The notes under the pieces are model-generated. The model searched no databases. It was not told the DNA's origin and saw nothing but the letters and a program-made list of their open reading frames with translations. This document shows positions 54,781-63,541 of a DNA stretch of 64,000 nucleotides, piece by piece. The first letter of the stretch is position 1. Each line of letters starts with the position of its first letter. Made by a program: the position numbers and the translations under genes. This DNA comes from an uncultured Granulosicoccus sp. (GTDB taxonomy: Bacteria > Pseudomonadota > Gammaproteobacteria > Granulosicoccales > Granulosicoccaceae): assembly GCA_947499955.1 (NCBI GenBank), contig CANMQI010000017.1, positions 1-64,000 on the forward strand. The letters run 5' to 3'.

Positions 54781-56235
54781 ATGACTACGAAGGAATCCGG
54801 CAGGATACAAACACCATTCGACTATCTGGCCAACTGGTCAGACGGAATGCAGTGCTGGCAGGCCATCAATCGCCTGCAATCCAGACCGACGGTCAGCGCC
54901 GCATCTGCCAGAAGCATCGGACTGAACCGAGCCACGGAGTTGATTGCACACGCCCGCAAGCATTCACCGCTGTACTCGAAATATTACGCCGCCATACCGG
55001 CAAATTCACCGCTGCAAGACTACCCGCCTGTCTGCAGAAGCACACTGATGGGAGATTTCGACCAGTGGGCTACCGATCGCCGAATCGACAGGGAGTCTGT
55101 CGATCGATTCATATCGAACACGGACAACATTGGTGAGCGCTATCTGGGCGACTACCTGGTCTGGACCAGCAGCGGCACCAGTGGTGAACCGGGAATCTAC
55201 ATTCAGGACCGGCATGCATTGTCGATCTACCAGTCTCTGCTGGCTGTCAGATATCAGCGAAAAGGCCTGAGCACAAGTCTGCATGACCCCTGGCAAATGG
55301 CCTTCGATACCAACCGCATGGCCATGATTGCTGCTCTGGAAGGGCATTTTGCAGGAGTCGTCTTCTGGAATTGGTCCTCTGGATTGAACCCATGGCTAAG
55401 CAGTCGAACGCGAACATTCTCCATACTGCAGCCTCTGCCAGAGCTGGTCGATCAGCTCAACGACTGGCAGCCCGGGTTTTTGTCAAGCTATCCGAGCATG
55501 CTGGCCGTACTTGCCAATGAACAGGTATGCGGCCGCTTGAAGTTATCGCCCAGCAGTCTGTGGTGCGGTGGTGAACATCTTGACCATTGCCAGCGCCAGC
55601 AGATTGAAGCGGCATTCGACTGCCCTCTTGTCGAAGACTATGGTGCTTCCGAGGCCATGAACATGGCGTTCGGCTGCAGCCATGGACGACTGCACATCAA
55701 TACCGACTGGTTCATTCTGGAACCGGTGGACGAGAACATGCAGCCCGTAGCCGCTGGCCAGAAATCGGCGACCACGCTGGTGACGAATCTGGCCAGCCGT
55801 GTACAGCCACTCATCCGCTACGACATCGGTGACAGTATCACCCTGCACACCGAGGCCTGTGACTGCGGCAATCCATTACCCACGCTCAGTGTCGATGGCC
55901 GCAGCGATGACACCTTGTGGCTGCCAGCCGAGAAGGACCAGCAGGTTGCTGTCCTGCCACTGGCCCTCAATACGATCATCGAGGAGCATGCCGGTGAGTT
56001 CGGATTTCAGATCAATCAGTGCGGACCGCAGAAACTGTCCATTCGCACACAAGGTGATAACGTGGAATCCCGCTGCAAGGCCTTTGACCGGATTCGTGAA
56101 CCGCTGAATCGGTATTTTCTGTCACTGGGAACCCTACCGATAACACTGCAACACGACTCCCGACCACCTGAGCGCGATGCCACCAGTGGCAAGCTGAACC
56201 AGGTCAGCAAACTGTCGGAAACGTCAGCCCTGTAG
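54781..56235 (+). CDS. PaaK/CapK-like adenylate-forming enzyme
   Basis: A 484-residue member of the phenylacetate-CoA ligase-like branch of ANL enzymes. The nucleotide loop is TSSGTSGEPGIY (about 138), followed by DYGASEAMNMAF (about 300) and RYDIGDSITLH (about 360). Such proteins activate a carboxylate with ATP, for CoA or other transfer. The acceptor is not identifiable. The ATG at 54781 gives a normal N-terminus. It lies downstream of the glycan locus but may be independent. Confidence 0.78.
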   Translation: MTTKESGRIQTPFDYLANWSDGMQCWQAINRLQSRPTVSAASARSIGLNRATELIAHARKHSPLYSKYYAAIPANSPLQDYPPVCRSTLMGDFDQWATDRRIDRESVDRFISNTDNIGERYLGDYLVWTSSGTSGEPGIYIQDRHALSIYQSLLAVRYQRKGLSTSLHDPWQMAFDTNRMAMIAALEGHFAGVVFWNWSSGLNPWLSSRTRTFSILQPLPELVDQLNDWQPGFLSSYPSMLAVLANEQVCGRLKLSPSSLWCGGEHLDHCQRQQIEAAFDCPLVEDYGASEAMNMAFGCSHGRLHINTDWFILEPVDENMQPVAAGQKSATTLVTNLASRVQPLIRYDIGDSITLHTEACDCGNPLPTLSVDGRSDDTLWLPAEKDQQVAVLPLALNTIIEEHAGEFGFQINQCGPQKLSIRTQGDNVESRCKAFDRIREPLNRYFLSLGTLPITLQHDSRPPERDATSGKLNQVSKLSETSAL

Positions 56236-56378
56236 AGTCTACTGAAGCGGTGACCAGCCAGACACTGACCTGAGGGGGGTGATCAGCCCCGCAGGAACGA
56301 GTCACCAGAGTTGCATTAAAGCCGAACCGATCATAATGGCCTGATCAGCTCACAACGGCTGTAGCGACTCCCGCCGGC

Positions 56379-56963
56379 TCAGGGCTCGAGCGCATCATCC
56401 AGTTCGGCAATGGGGAATGCCTTCACGAAAGGCAGCAGTGCCTCGGCATCCAGGTCGGACGAAGTGATATTGAGCATGCCACCACTCTTGAGCTGCACCA
56501 TGTACTGAGCTTCACCACCGGGTTCACTCATGTCGAGCACGGTGCGTTTCTGCACACGAATCTTCTTGCCGCTGCCTGCTCCCATACCCATACCAAGCTG
56601 TGCCAATGCCGCCAGACCGCCACCGGCCATACCGGTTGTGAGTGATACGCCTATATCCTGGCCATCTTTCGAATACCGGCGCTCGATGATGGTCATGCCC
56701 ATGGCACTCTGATTATCGATTTCACCACCTTCGAACCCATCGACAGCATCGGGAAATACAGTCAGCGTTGCCTGTTGACGAAGCTGCTGCAGACTCTCGA
56801 CACACCATTTGGCCTCGTCCAGAGCACCCACCAGATCATCTTCACCGATCAACCGCGCCGCCTCGTTACAGGCCGTTGCAGCCTCTTCGGCAGACTGCGC
56901 CATGACATGTGAACCACTCATCATGATCGCTGCCGTGCTGATGATGATTACCGCTGTTTTCAT
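56379..56963 (-). CDS. Secreted protein of unknown function
   Basis: A 194-residue protein with a signal peptide (MKTAVIIISTAAIMMSG..., cleavage near MAQSA). Two Cys lie in the N-terminal part (TACNEA, KWCVES). A Gly/Met-rich stretch, GMAGGGLAALAQLGMGMG, lies in the middle and a predicted beta-rich half follows. The family was not recognised. The ATG at 56963 has AGGAG 7 bp upstream and overlaps the phosphoesterase stop as ATGA, so it is co-translated with it. Confidence 0.75.
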   Translation of the reverse strand: MKTAVIIISTAAIMMSGSHVMAQSAEEAATACNEAARLIGEDDLVGALDEAKWCVESLQQLRQQATLTVFPDAVDGFEGGEIDNQSAMGMTIIERRYSKDGQDIGVSLTTGMAGGGLAALAQLGMGMGAGSGKKIRVQKRTVLDMSEPGGEAQYMVQLKSGGMLNITSSDLDAEALLPFVKAFPIAELDDALEP

Positions 56964-57625
56964 ACGGGTTCTCCTGACTTGTTGGCGCTCAGTTCGATAC
57001 TGACCGGCTCGTGCTCTATACAATAGCCCTTGTTCATCGTTGCTACATTGATGTAGGACAGGTTATCGGTATCCACTCGCCCACGAGCCTCATGGATATG
57101 ACCGAACAGATGTACCAGCGGTGAGACTTCCCGAATCCGTTCCAGCAGGGACGGACACCCGGTGTGTTCGTATTGCTCATCCTCACGCAGCACCTGGTCG
57201 AGAATACCGTGTGGCGGTCCATGCGTAATGAGCACATCCGTATCCTTTGGTATCAGATTCCAGTGCGCCTCGATCGGCTTACCCGGGTCGCGCATGAAGG
57301 ACCAGTCGAGAAAACGGGGCGTGATGGGCGATCCCCAGAAATTCAGACCACCGATTCGGCAACCCGAATCGTTCAGCAGGCAGACGCCATTGTCTCGTGC
57401 GAATTCTGCTGCCAGAGCCGGGTCAGATTCCATGAAGGTGTCGTGATTGCCGGCCACACATAATTTGTGGGAAAAATCCTGACGGCCGAACCATTCCATG
57501 AACGCCTGCGTCTCCAGACAAGTACCGTGACCGGTCAGGTCGCCCGCATGGATCAAGACATCACCCGCTGGCAGGACGACCTGCTCATGGTCACCATGGG
57601 TATCACTGATACAGACAAGCTTCAC
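56960..57625 (-). CDS. Calcineurin-like metallophosphoesterase
   Basis: A 221-residue cytoplasmic phosphoesterase. The metal-binding motifs run in order: SDTHGDHE near 7, GDLTGHG near 28, GNHDTFM near 59, THGPPHG near 135 and GHIHEARG near 173. The length and motif order fit the MPPED1/239AB-like class; the substrate is unknown. The GTG start at 57625 is used, as no ATG lies closer to the first motif. Confidence 0.85.
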   Translation of the reverse strand: MKLVCISDTHGDHEQVVLPAGDVLIHAGDLTGHGTCLETQAFMEWFGRQDFSHKLCVAGNHDTFMESDPALAAEFARDNGVCLLNDSGCRIGGLNFWGSPITPRFLDWSFMRDPGKPIEAHWNLIPKDTDVLITHGPPHGILDQVLREDEQYEHTGCPSLLERIREVSPLVHLFGHIHEARGRVDTDNLSYINVATMNKGYCIEHEPVSIELSANKSGEPV

Positions 57626-57637
57626 GTGGATATAACC

Positions 57638-58663
57638 CTATCGTTCGCCGATGACCATTTCCATTCTAAGCAGAATACCGTATGACTTCTCGTAATCGGT
57701 CGTTGCAGGCCAGGAAACCGAGGGCCAGACCTCGTAGAAGAACCAGGGACGCCAGACGTTGTGACGCCAACGCAAGCGAATTTCATGCCCTCTGAACCGA
57801 TCCTCGAGCCCATCATTGAGAGCTGTGTGGTAACCCGCAATCAGTTCGGCTGCCAGTGACTTCTCTTCACTGAGTTGACTGTACACGCCAAAGGTCTGAC
57901 CGATGACCGCACCCTTGCGCCCCTTGCGCCAGTTGACTTCCGAATGTGCACGAAAGAACAGCGTGTCCTGGTAGAACAGCTTGCGGTGGAAGTTGATGGT
58001 AAAACGATCTTCAAAACCGGACTTCGAATAGTGCCAATAACTGTTGGATGCACTGAAATTCCACTTTCTCGCCAGTACCTTGCGATAACCCAGAACCAGT
58101 CGTCCGAAATACTGGATATCCCCATCTCTCTGGCGCACACCGATATCCACGTCGGCATTGCCGTTATCACGCGCCGAACGAATGAAACGGATCGCCGCGG
58201 ATGCGTTCGAATCACCATTGACTACCGGGCCCTGCAGGCGATCGACGCTGCCACCCACGACATCGGTATCATCATCCTCGGTACTGAACAGCAGCTTGAA
58301 GCGTTTTTCGGTATTGGGCAGTGACACCCTGACCTTCAGAGACGGCTTGATCTCGAAGTCCTCACCCGCTGGCTGATTGGCATCCAGCCGAATGCGTGCC
58401 CAGCTGTCGTTGTTCAGACCCCCTTCGTGGGTCGTGGCATCACTGAAAAATCCATCCATCTGATGCATGAAGCCCGTGAACTGCTGGGTAGCCGTGCGCT
58501 GCGCCCCATCAACGTAGTCGGTGGCCTTGCCAACGATACCGATCGATTCTTCTGCCGACTCTGCCGACTCTTCCGTCTCGTCGCTGCTATCCTGCGCATG
58601 AGCCATGCCCAAGGGCAGGCCGATCAGCAGACAGAAAAATACCGCTGAAAAATGTTTACGCAT
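57638..58663 (-). CDS. Predicted outer-membrane beta-barrel protein
   Basis: A 341-residue exported protein. The signal peptide ends near AHAQD and an acidic Ser/Glu linker follows. The rest (from about 80) has many alternating aromatic and charged strands (WHYSKSGFEDRF, FFRAHSEVNWRKG, WRHNVWRPWFFYEVWPSVSW) and ends in a charged residue after MEMVIGER. This suggests a barrel. The family was not recognised. Its ATG overlaps the hisC stop by 8 bp, so the two are coupled. Confidence 0.72.
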   Translation of the reverse strand: MRKHFSAVFFCLLIGLPLGMAHAQDSSDETEESAESAEESIGIVGKATDYVDGAQRTATQQFTGFMHQMDGFFSDATTHEGGLNNDSWARIRLDANQPAGEDFEIKPSLKVRVSLPNTEKRFKLLFSTEDDDTDVVGGSVDRLQGPVVNGDSNASAAIRFIRSARDNGNADVDIGVRQRDGDIQYFGRLVLGYRKVLARKWNFSASNSYWHYSKSGFEDRFTINFHRKLFYQDTLFFRAHSEVNWRKGRKGAVIGQTFGVYSQLSEEKSLAAELIAGYHTALNDGLEDRFRGHEIRLRWRHNVWRPWFFYEVWPSVSWPATTDYEKSYGILLRMEMVIGER

Positions 58664-59705
58664 CAAGAGCTGTCATCAAACGCATCATTTCATCATCGGT
58701 GCCAATGGAAATTCGCAACCACTCGTTCAAGCGTGGCTTGTCCCAGTAGCGTACCAGTACGCCGGCCTTATCGAGCTCGCTGAAAATCTTGCCAGCCTCG
58801 CCCCCGGGGGCTTTGGCAAACACGAAATTGGCCGAAGAGGGCAGGACCTCGAAGCCTCTCTTCTGCAAGCCCGACACTGTTTGCCGACGAGTCTCGATGA
58901 CCTGATCAATGGTCTTTCGATAATAGGTGTCATCCTGAATGGAGGCGATACCGGCTGCCTGAGCCAGAGCATCCACCGGATAGGAGTTGAAGGAGTTCTT
59001 GACGCGTTGCAAGCCTTCTATCAGCGTCGGATGACCCAATGCGACACCGAGCCTCATGCCCGCCAGAGATCGGCTCTTCGAATAGGTCTGGCTGACCAGC
59101 AGGTTCGGAAAGCGATTGACCAGACCGACAACACTGCTGGCACCGAAGCCGGCATAAGCCTCGTCTACCAGCAATACCTGCTCGGTGTGCCGTACCAGCA
59201 ACCCGGCAATGGCAGACTCCTCGGCCGCCAGGGCTGTCGGTGCATTCGGGTTGGGGAAGACGATGCCGCCGGCATTGGGCTCGAAACTTTCGATGGGCAG
59301 AACGTAGTCATCCGTCAACGCCACGGTTCTGGCCTCGATGCCATACAGATCGCAATAGACCGGGTAGAAGCTGTAGCTGATGTCAGGAAACTGCAGCACC
59401 TTGTGATTGGTGAAATAGGCCAGAAAGGCCAGCGCCAGAATTTCATCCGAGCCGTTTCCCACGAACACCTGACTGACATCCAGGCCATGGTACTCAGCCA
59501 GTACGGTTCGCAGCGCCACGCTCTCCGGATCGGGGTAACGCCGGAGCTGATCCCCGCTGACTGCCGCAATCGCCTCCATCACCCTCGGTGACGGGGGATA
59601 GGGATTCTCGTTGGTGTTGAGCTTGACGATATCAGCGCCGCTGCGTTGCTCACCCGGTACATAGGGTGTCAGACGGCTCACCGTCTCGGTCCAGTAATTG
59701 GTCAT
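58656..59705 (-). CDS. hisC: Histidinol-phosphate aminotransferase family protein
   Basis: A 349-residue class I/II PLP aminotransferase. The substrate segment is KLNTNENPYPPSP (28-40) and Lys210 (QTYSKSRSLAG) should bind PLP. The histidine operon is absent, so it may be a paralogue that acts on aromatic or other amino acids. It follows the IclR gene by 45 bp and is coupled to a predicted outer-membrane protein gene. Confidence 0.85.
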   Translation of the reverse strand: MTNYWTETVSRLTPYVPGEQRSGADIVKLNTNENPYPPSPRVMEAIAAVSGDQLRRYPDPESVALRTVLAEYHGLDVSQVFVGNGSDEILALAFLAYFTNHKVLQFPDISYSFYPVYCDLYGIEARTVALTDDYVLPIESFEPNAGGIVFPNPNAPTALAAEESAIAGLLVRHTEQVLLVDEAYAGFGASSVVGLVNRFPNLLVSQTYSKSRSLAGMRLGVALGHPTLIEGLQRVKNSFNSYPVDALAQAAGIASIQDDTYYRKTIDQVIETRRQTVSGLQKRGFEVLPSSANFVFAKAPGGEAGKIFSELDKAGVLVRYWDKPRLNEWLRISIGTDDEMMRLMTALDA

Positions 59706-59750
59706 TCAATCAGCGCTACAGGTTAGGATTCCAACAGGGTTGACTACCAC

Positions 59751-60533
59751 TCATTCATCCAGCAAGGTGCCAAGCCGACGACTGGCAGCTTGCAACTGCG
59801 GCAGAAAGCCGGATAGTGCGGAAAACGGCACTCGCATGCAAGGGGCATGAAACGACAAGGTGGCATAAAGCCTGCCATTGAGATCGAGCACCGGCACCGC
59901 CATCGCCACCACCCCTTCGATGAACTCCTCATTATCCAGAGAGTAGCCACGCTGGGCAATGGCCGCCAGCTCATCCCGAAGCGCGCTGAGACTCAGCAAG
60001 GTGTTGGGCGTATAGGCCTTCAGGCGGACATTGGCCAGAATACGCTCGCGCTGTACCTCGGGAAGCGTGCTCAGGTACATCTTGCCACTGGCCGTACTGC
60101 AGGCCGGCACCCGACTGCCGATCTGCAGACTCACCCGCACTGGCCAACGAGTCTCTGCCCGGTCGTAGTAGATCATCTCGGTGCCATCGGGCACGGCAAT
60201 ATTGCAGGTCTCACCGATTTCCTCCGACAGGTCCGTCAGGATGGCACGTCGCTGCGCCTGCAACGGCGAAGCCGACAGAATCCCCAGAGCCAGCTGATTG
60301 AGACGATGCCCAGCCTGCACTCCACGCCCATTGAGGCGGGTTTTCAGATAACCATGATCCTCCAGGGTGGCGCACAGGCGGTGCACACTGGCCTTGGGAA
60401 TATCCAGTTGCTGGGCTATCTCGGTCGGGCTGAGCGGACGATCAGCATCAGCGATGGCCTTGAGAATATCCATCACACGCGTGACAGTCGAACCCTTGGG
60501 CTGCCGTTGGTCAAGCTCGTTGTCGTGAGTCAT
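59751..60533 (-). CDS. IclR-family transcriptional regulator
   Basis: A 260-residue regulator. The winged helix (about 15-75) contains LSPTEIAQQLDIPKASVHRLCATLEDHGYL. The effector domain (about 90-255) has the IclR pattern PACSTASGKMYLSTLPE and EEFIEGVVAMAVPVLD. The ATG at 60533 is chosen; no clear ribosome site is visible. It is divergent from the succinate-semialdehyde dehydrogenase gene and is a candidate regulator of it. Confidence 0.85.
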   Translation of the reverse strand: MTHDNELDQRQPKGSTVTRVMDILKAIADADRPLSPTEIAQQLDIPKASVHRLCATLEDHGYLKTRLNGRGVQAGHRLNQLALGILSASPLQAQRRAILTDLSEEIGETCNIAVPDGTEMIYYDRAETRWPVRVSLQIGSRVPACSTASGKMYLSTLPEVQRERILANVRLKAYTPNTLLSLSALRDELAAIAQRGYSLDNEEFIEGVVAMAVPVLDLNGRLYATLSFHAPCMRVPFSALSGFLPQLQAASRRLGTLLDE

Positions 60534-60804
60534 CTTGTAGGATTCTACTGAATCGAACTCCGAGGGGAAGGCGCAGACCATACCATCGGTCGTCGACCAT
60601 CAGGTAGGTCACTCGCAATCTATCTCGATTATGCAATTCGAATGTTACTTTGTCTGATCAGGACGTACTATCTGCACGACACGCCCGATGGCAACGCCTG
60701 GCAGACCTGAAATCTGCCGACGGCCATTGTCATTCCGCATGGCGTGACCATAGTCATCATCGCCGTATTCCGGCATTCCATTCAAGCAGGACAGGGTATC
60801 TATC

Positions 60805-62280
60805 ATGAACACACTCAGGGAAAAACTGAGCCGCAAGGATCTACTGTGTGAAGCCGGTTATCTGGCGGGCAAGATGGTTGAGACATCTGCCAGCGGTAAA
60901 CGCTTCGACGTCACCAACCCGGCCACCGGCGAACACCTGGCCAGTCTGCCCGACTTCAACCGGGAGGAGGCGGCTCAGGCCATCGATCTGGCATATGCGG
61001 CGCAGAAATCGTGGGCGGCGAAAACCGGCAAGGAGCGCGGCAAGGTACTGCGCCGCTGGAATGAGCTCATGATCGAAAACGCCGACGACCTGGCAGCTAT
61101 CCTCACAGCCGAGATGGGCAAGCCGTTTGCCGAGGCACGTGGCGAGATTCTCTACGGTGCCAGCTTCGTCGAGTGGTTCGCCGAAGAGGCCAAGCGCATC
61201 TACGGTGAGACCATTCCCGGACACGAAGCCGACAAGCGCATCGTGGTACTGAAGCAGCCTATCGGCGTTGTTGCCTCGATCACCCCCTGGAATTTTCCGA
61301 ATGCCATGATCGCCCGCAAGATGGCCCCGGCTCTGGCAGTCGGTTGCGCCTTTGTCGCCAAACCGGCAGCGCAGACCCCCTTGTCGGCTCTGGCTCTGGG
61401 CGTACTGGCCAATGAAGCCGGCCTGCCCGAAGGCCTGCTCAGCATTCTGCCTTCCAGTTCATCGTCGGACATGGGCAAGGAATTCTGCGAAAACCACAAG
61501 GTTCGCAAACTCACCTTCACCGGTTCCACCGAAGTCGGACGCATTCTGATGCGGCAGGCTGCCGACCAGATCATGCGTACCTCCATGGAACTTGGCGGCA
61601 ATGCTCCGTTCATCGTCTTCGATGATGCCGACATCGATGCTGCCGTCGAAGGCGCCATGATTTCCAAGTACCGCAATAATGGCCAGACCTGCGTCTGCGC
61701 CAACCGCCTGTATGTGCAGGCCGGTGTCTATGATGAATTCGCAGAGAAACTGGCAGCCGCGGCCAGCAAGATCAAGGTGGGCAACGGCTTCGATGACGGT
61801 GTCTCGGCAGGCCCGTTGATCGATGAGAACGCATTGAAGAAAGTCGAAGAGCATGTCGCTGACGCCATCGACAAGGGCGCCAAGGTCATCACGGGTGGCA
61901 AACGCCACAGCCTGGGCAAGACCTTCTTCGAGCCCACGGTACTGACGGGTGTCACCAAGGCGATGAAGGTATCCACCGAAGAGACCTTCGGTCCGGTCGC
62001 GCCACTGTTCAAGTTCGAATCCGTCGAGGATGTCATCGAACAGGCCAATGACACCATCTTCGGCCTGGCATCGTATTTCTACGCCAACGATCTGGGGCGC
62101 GTCTGGAAGGTTGCCGAAGCACTCGAATACGGCATGGTCGGCGTCAACACCGGCCTGATTTCAACCGAAGTGGCGCCGTTCGGTGGTGTCAAGCAATCAG
62201 GCCAGGGACGCGAAGGCTCACATCATGGCGTCGACGACTACCTGGAAATCAAGTATCTGTGCCTGGGTGGCATTGCCTGA
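60805..62280 (+). CDS. gabD: NAD(P)-dependent succinate-semialdehyde dehydrogenase
   Basis: A 491-residue aldehyde dehydrogenase. The catalytic Cys296 lies in NNGQTCVCANRLY, the general base Glu262 in MELGGNAPF and the cofactor loop in TFTGSTEVG. PWNFPNAMIARKMAPAL and the C-terminal KQSGQGREGSHHG favour the GabD subgroup. It converts succinate semialdehyde to succinate in GABA catabolism. No GABA transaminase gene is nearby. Confidence 0.9.
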   Translation: MNTLREKLSRKDLLCEAGYLAGKMVETSASGKRFDVTNPATGEHLASLPDFNREEAAQAIDLAYAAQKSWAAKTGKERGKVLRRWNELMIENADDLAAILTAEMGKPFAEARGEILYGASFVEWFAEEAKRIYGETIPGHEADKRIVVLKQPIGVVASITPWNFPNAMIARKMAPALAVGCAFVAKPAAQTPLSALALGVLANEAGLPEGLLSILPSSSSSDMGKEFCENHKVRKLTFTGSTEVGRILMRQAADQIMRTSMELGGNAPFIVFDDADIDAAVEGAMISKYRNNGQTCVCANRLYVQAGVYDEFAEKLAAAASKIKVGNGFDDGVSAGPLIDENALKKVEEHVADAIDKGAKVITGGKRHSLGKTFFEPTVLTGVTKAMKVSTEETFGPVAPLFKFESVEDVIEQANDTIFGLASYFYANDLGRVWKVAEALEYGMVGVNTGLISTEVAPFGGVKQSGQGREGSHHGVDDYLEIKYLCLGGIA

Positions 62281-63241
62281 TATCTTGGACGCACTCTATC
62301 TGCTGCTCGGCTTTGCCGGGCTGATCGTCGGCGGTGAATGGCTGGTACGTGGAGCCGTTTCCATCGCCCGACGGTTTGATGTATCACCGATGGTCATCGG
62401 TTTGACTCTGGTCGGCTTCGGCACCTCCATGCCGGAGCTGGTGACCAGTCTGCAGGCAGCCATGGTCGGCTCGCCCGGTATTGCACTGGGTAACGTCATT
62501 GGCAGCAATATCGCCAACATCCTGCTGATTCTGGGTGCTGCCGCTCTGGTGGCACCCATACTGGTATCACGGGACGCATTCCGCCGTGATGGTGGCATGC
62601 TGACACTGGCCACGCTGTTGTGCGTGGGACTGGTGCTGAGTGGATCGATCAACCGGCTCAGCGGCGCAGCACTACTGGCCTGCCTGCTGGCCTATCTGAT
62701 TGTCACGCTCACCATCGAACGGCGTCGCAGTACGGCCGCTGGTGCGGTCTACGATGCCGAGGCCGACTCCCTGGGTATCGAACCGGATAATCTGCCACGC
62801 GCCTCAGGCCTGTTGCTGCTCGGATTGCTGGCCACCATCATCGGCGCACGTCTGCTCGTGTCCGGTGCCGTGTCCATCGCCACCGAGCTGGGTATTTCTG
62901 AAGCCGTCATCGGCCTCACTATCGTGGCCATCGGTACGTCCATGCCGGAGCTGGTCACCTCGGTCATCGCCGCCCGCAAGGGTCAGAGCGATGTCGCCTT
63001 CGGCAATGTGGTCGGCAGCAACCTGTTCAACATTCTGGGGATTCTGGGCACGACGGCCCTGGTCAAACCATTGACTGTGCCACCCATCATCGCCTCGCAG
63101 GATATCTGGGTCATGCTGGCCGCCACCATCCTGCTGCTGTGGTTGTCGATCACCGGTTGGCGCATCACACGGCGCGAAGGTGCCGTACTGGTGATCGCCT
63201 ATATGGCTTATCTTGTTTTTCTATTGGTTTCAGTAAGTTAG
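62267..63241 (+). CDS. Calcium/sodium antiporter family protein (YrbG/CaxA-like)
   Basis: A membrane protein of about 324 residues with two inverted five-helix repeats. Each carries the ion-binding alpha motif: GFGTSMPELVTS (near 43) and AIGTSMPELVTS (near 223), with GNVIGSNIANI and GNVVGSNLFNI partners. The start is uncertain: GTG at 62267, TTG at 62273 and TTG at 62285 all lie before the first helix. The GTG overlaps the gabD stop by 14 bp and is listed. Confidence 0.85.
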   Translation: MALPDILDALYLLLGFAGLIVGGEWLVRGAVSIARRFDVSPMVIGLTLVGFGTSMPELVTSLQAAMVGSPGIALGNVIGSNIANILLILGAAALVAPILVSRDAFRRDGGMLTLATLLCVGLVLSGSINRLSGAALLACLLAYLIVTLTIERRRSTAAGAVYDAEADSLGIEPDNLPRASGLLLLGLLATIIGARLLVSGAVSIATELGISEAVIGLTIVAIGTSMPELVTSVIAARKGQSDVAFGNVVGSNLFNILGILGTTALVKPLTVPPIIASQDIWVMLAATILLLWLSITGWRITRREGAVLVIAYMAYLVFLLVSVS

Positions 63242-63284
63242 AAAGGTTCTCAGAGCACTCGGCCGACAGACCATGGGCTCTGAC

Positions 63285-63310
63285 AGGCAGCTGCGAAGAC
63301 GCAGCTGCCT
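63285..63310 (+). terminator. Hairpin after the antiporter gene
   Basis: AGGCAGCTGCG (63285-63295) pairs with CGCAGCTGCCT (63300-63310), a perfect 11-bp stem with a 4-nt loop. There is no T run. It lies 44 bp after the antiporter stop. Confidence 0.6.
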
Positions 63311-63487
63311 TGTCGACCCGAAGCTGCATCCCTTCCGTCTGGCAAACAGCGAGCCTGCTGCATGAAAGGCACACCTGACTTCCCGGCATACCGCCAGCCA
63401 GCGACAATGCATCGTCAACACCCGTTGACTATGTGACCCAATACACAAGAAAAATCACCAATCCAATTGGAAAACGGTTTTTTCGTG

Positions 63488-63531
63488 TTGTTTTACAGCA
63501 TTTTGGTGTGATAATTTCTATTCACCAAAAT
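63488..63531 (+). promoter_or_regulatory. Promoter and inverted-repeat region of the tungstate-binding gene
   Basis: The inverted repeat ATTTTGGTG (63500-63508) / CACCAAAAT (63523-63531) brackets a -10-like GATAAT (63510-63515). A weak TTGTTT (63488-63493) lies 16 bp upstream. A repressor bound at the repeat would cover the promoter; alternatively it is a leader hairpin 10 bp before the start codon. Confidence 0.45.
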
Positions 63532-63541
63532 CAAAGACAAA

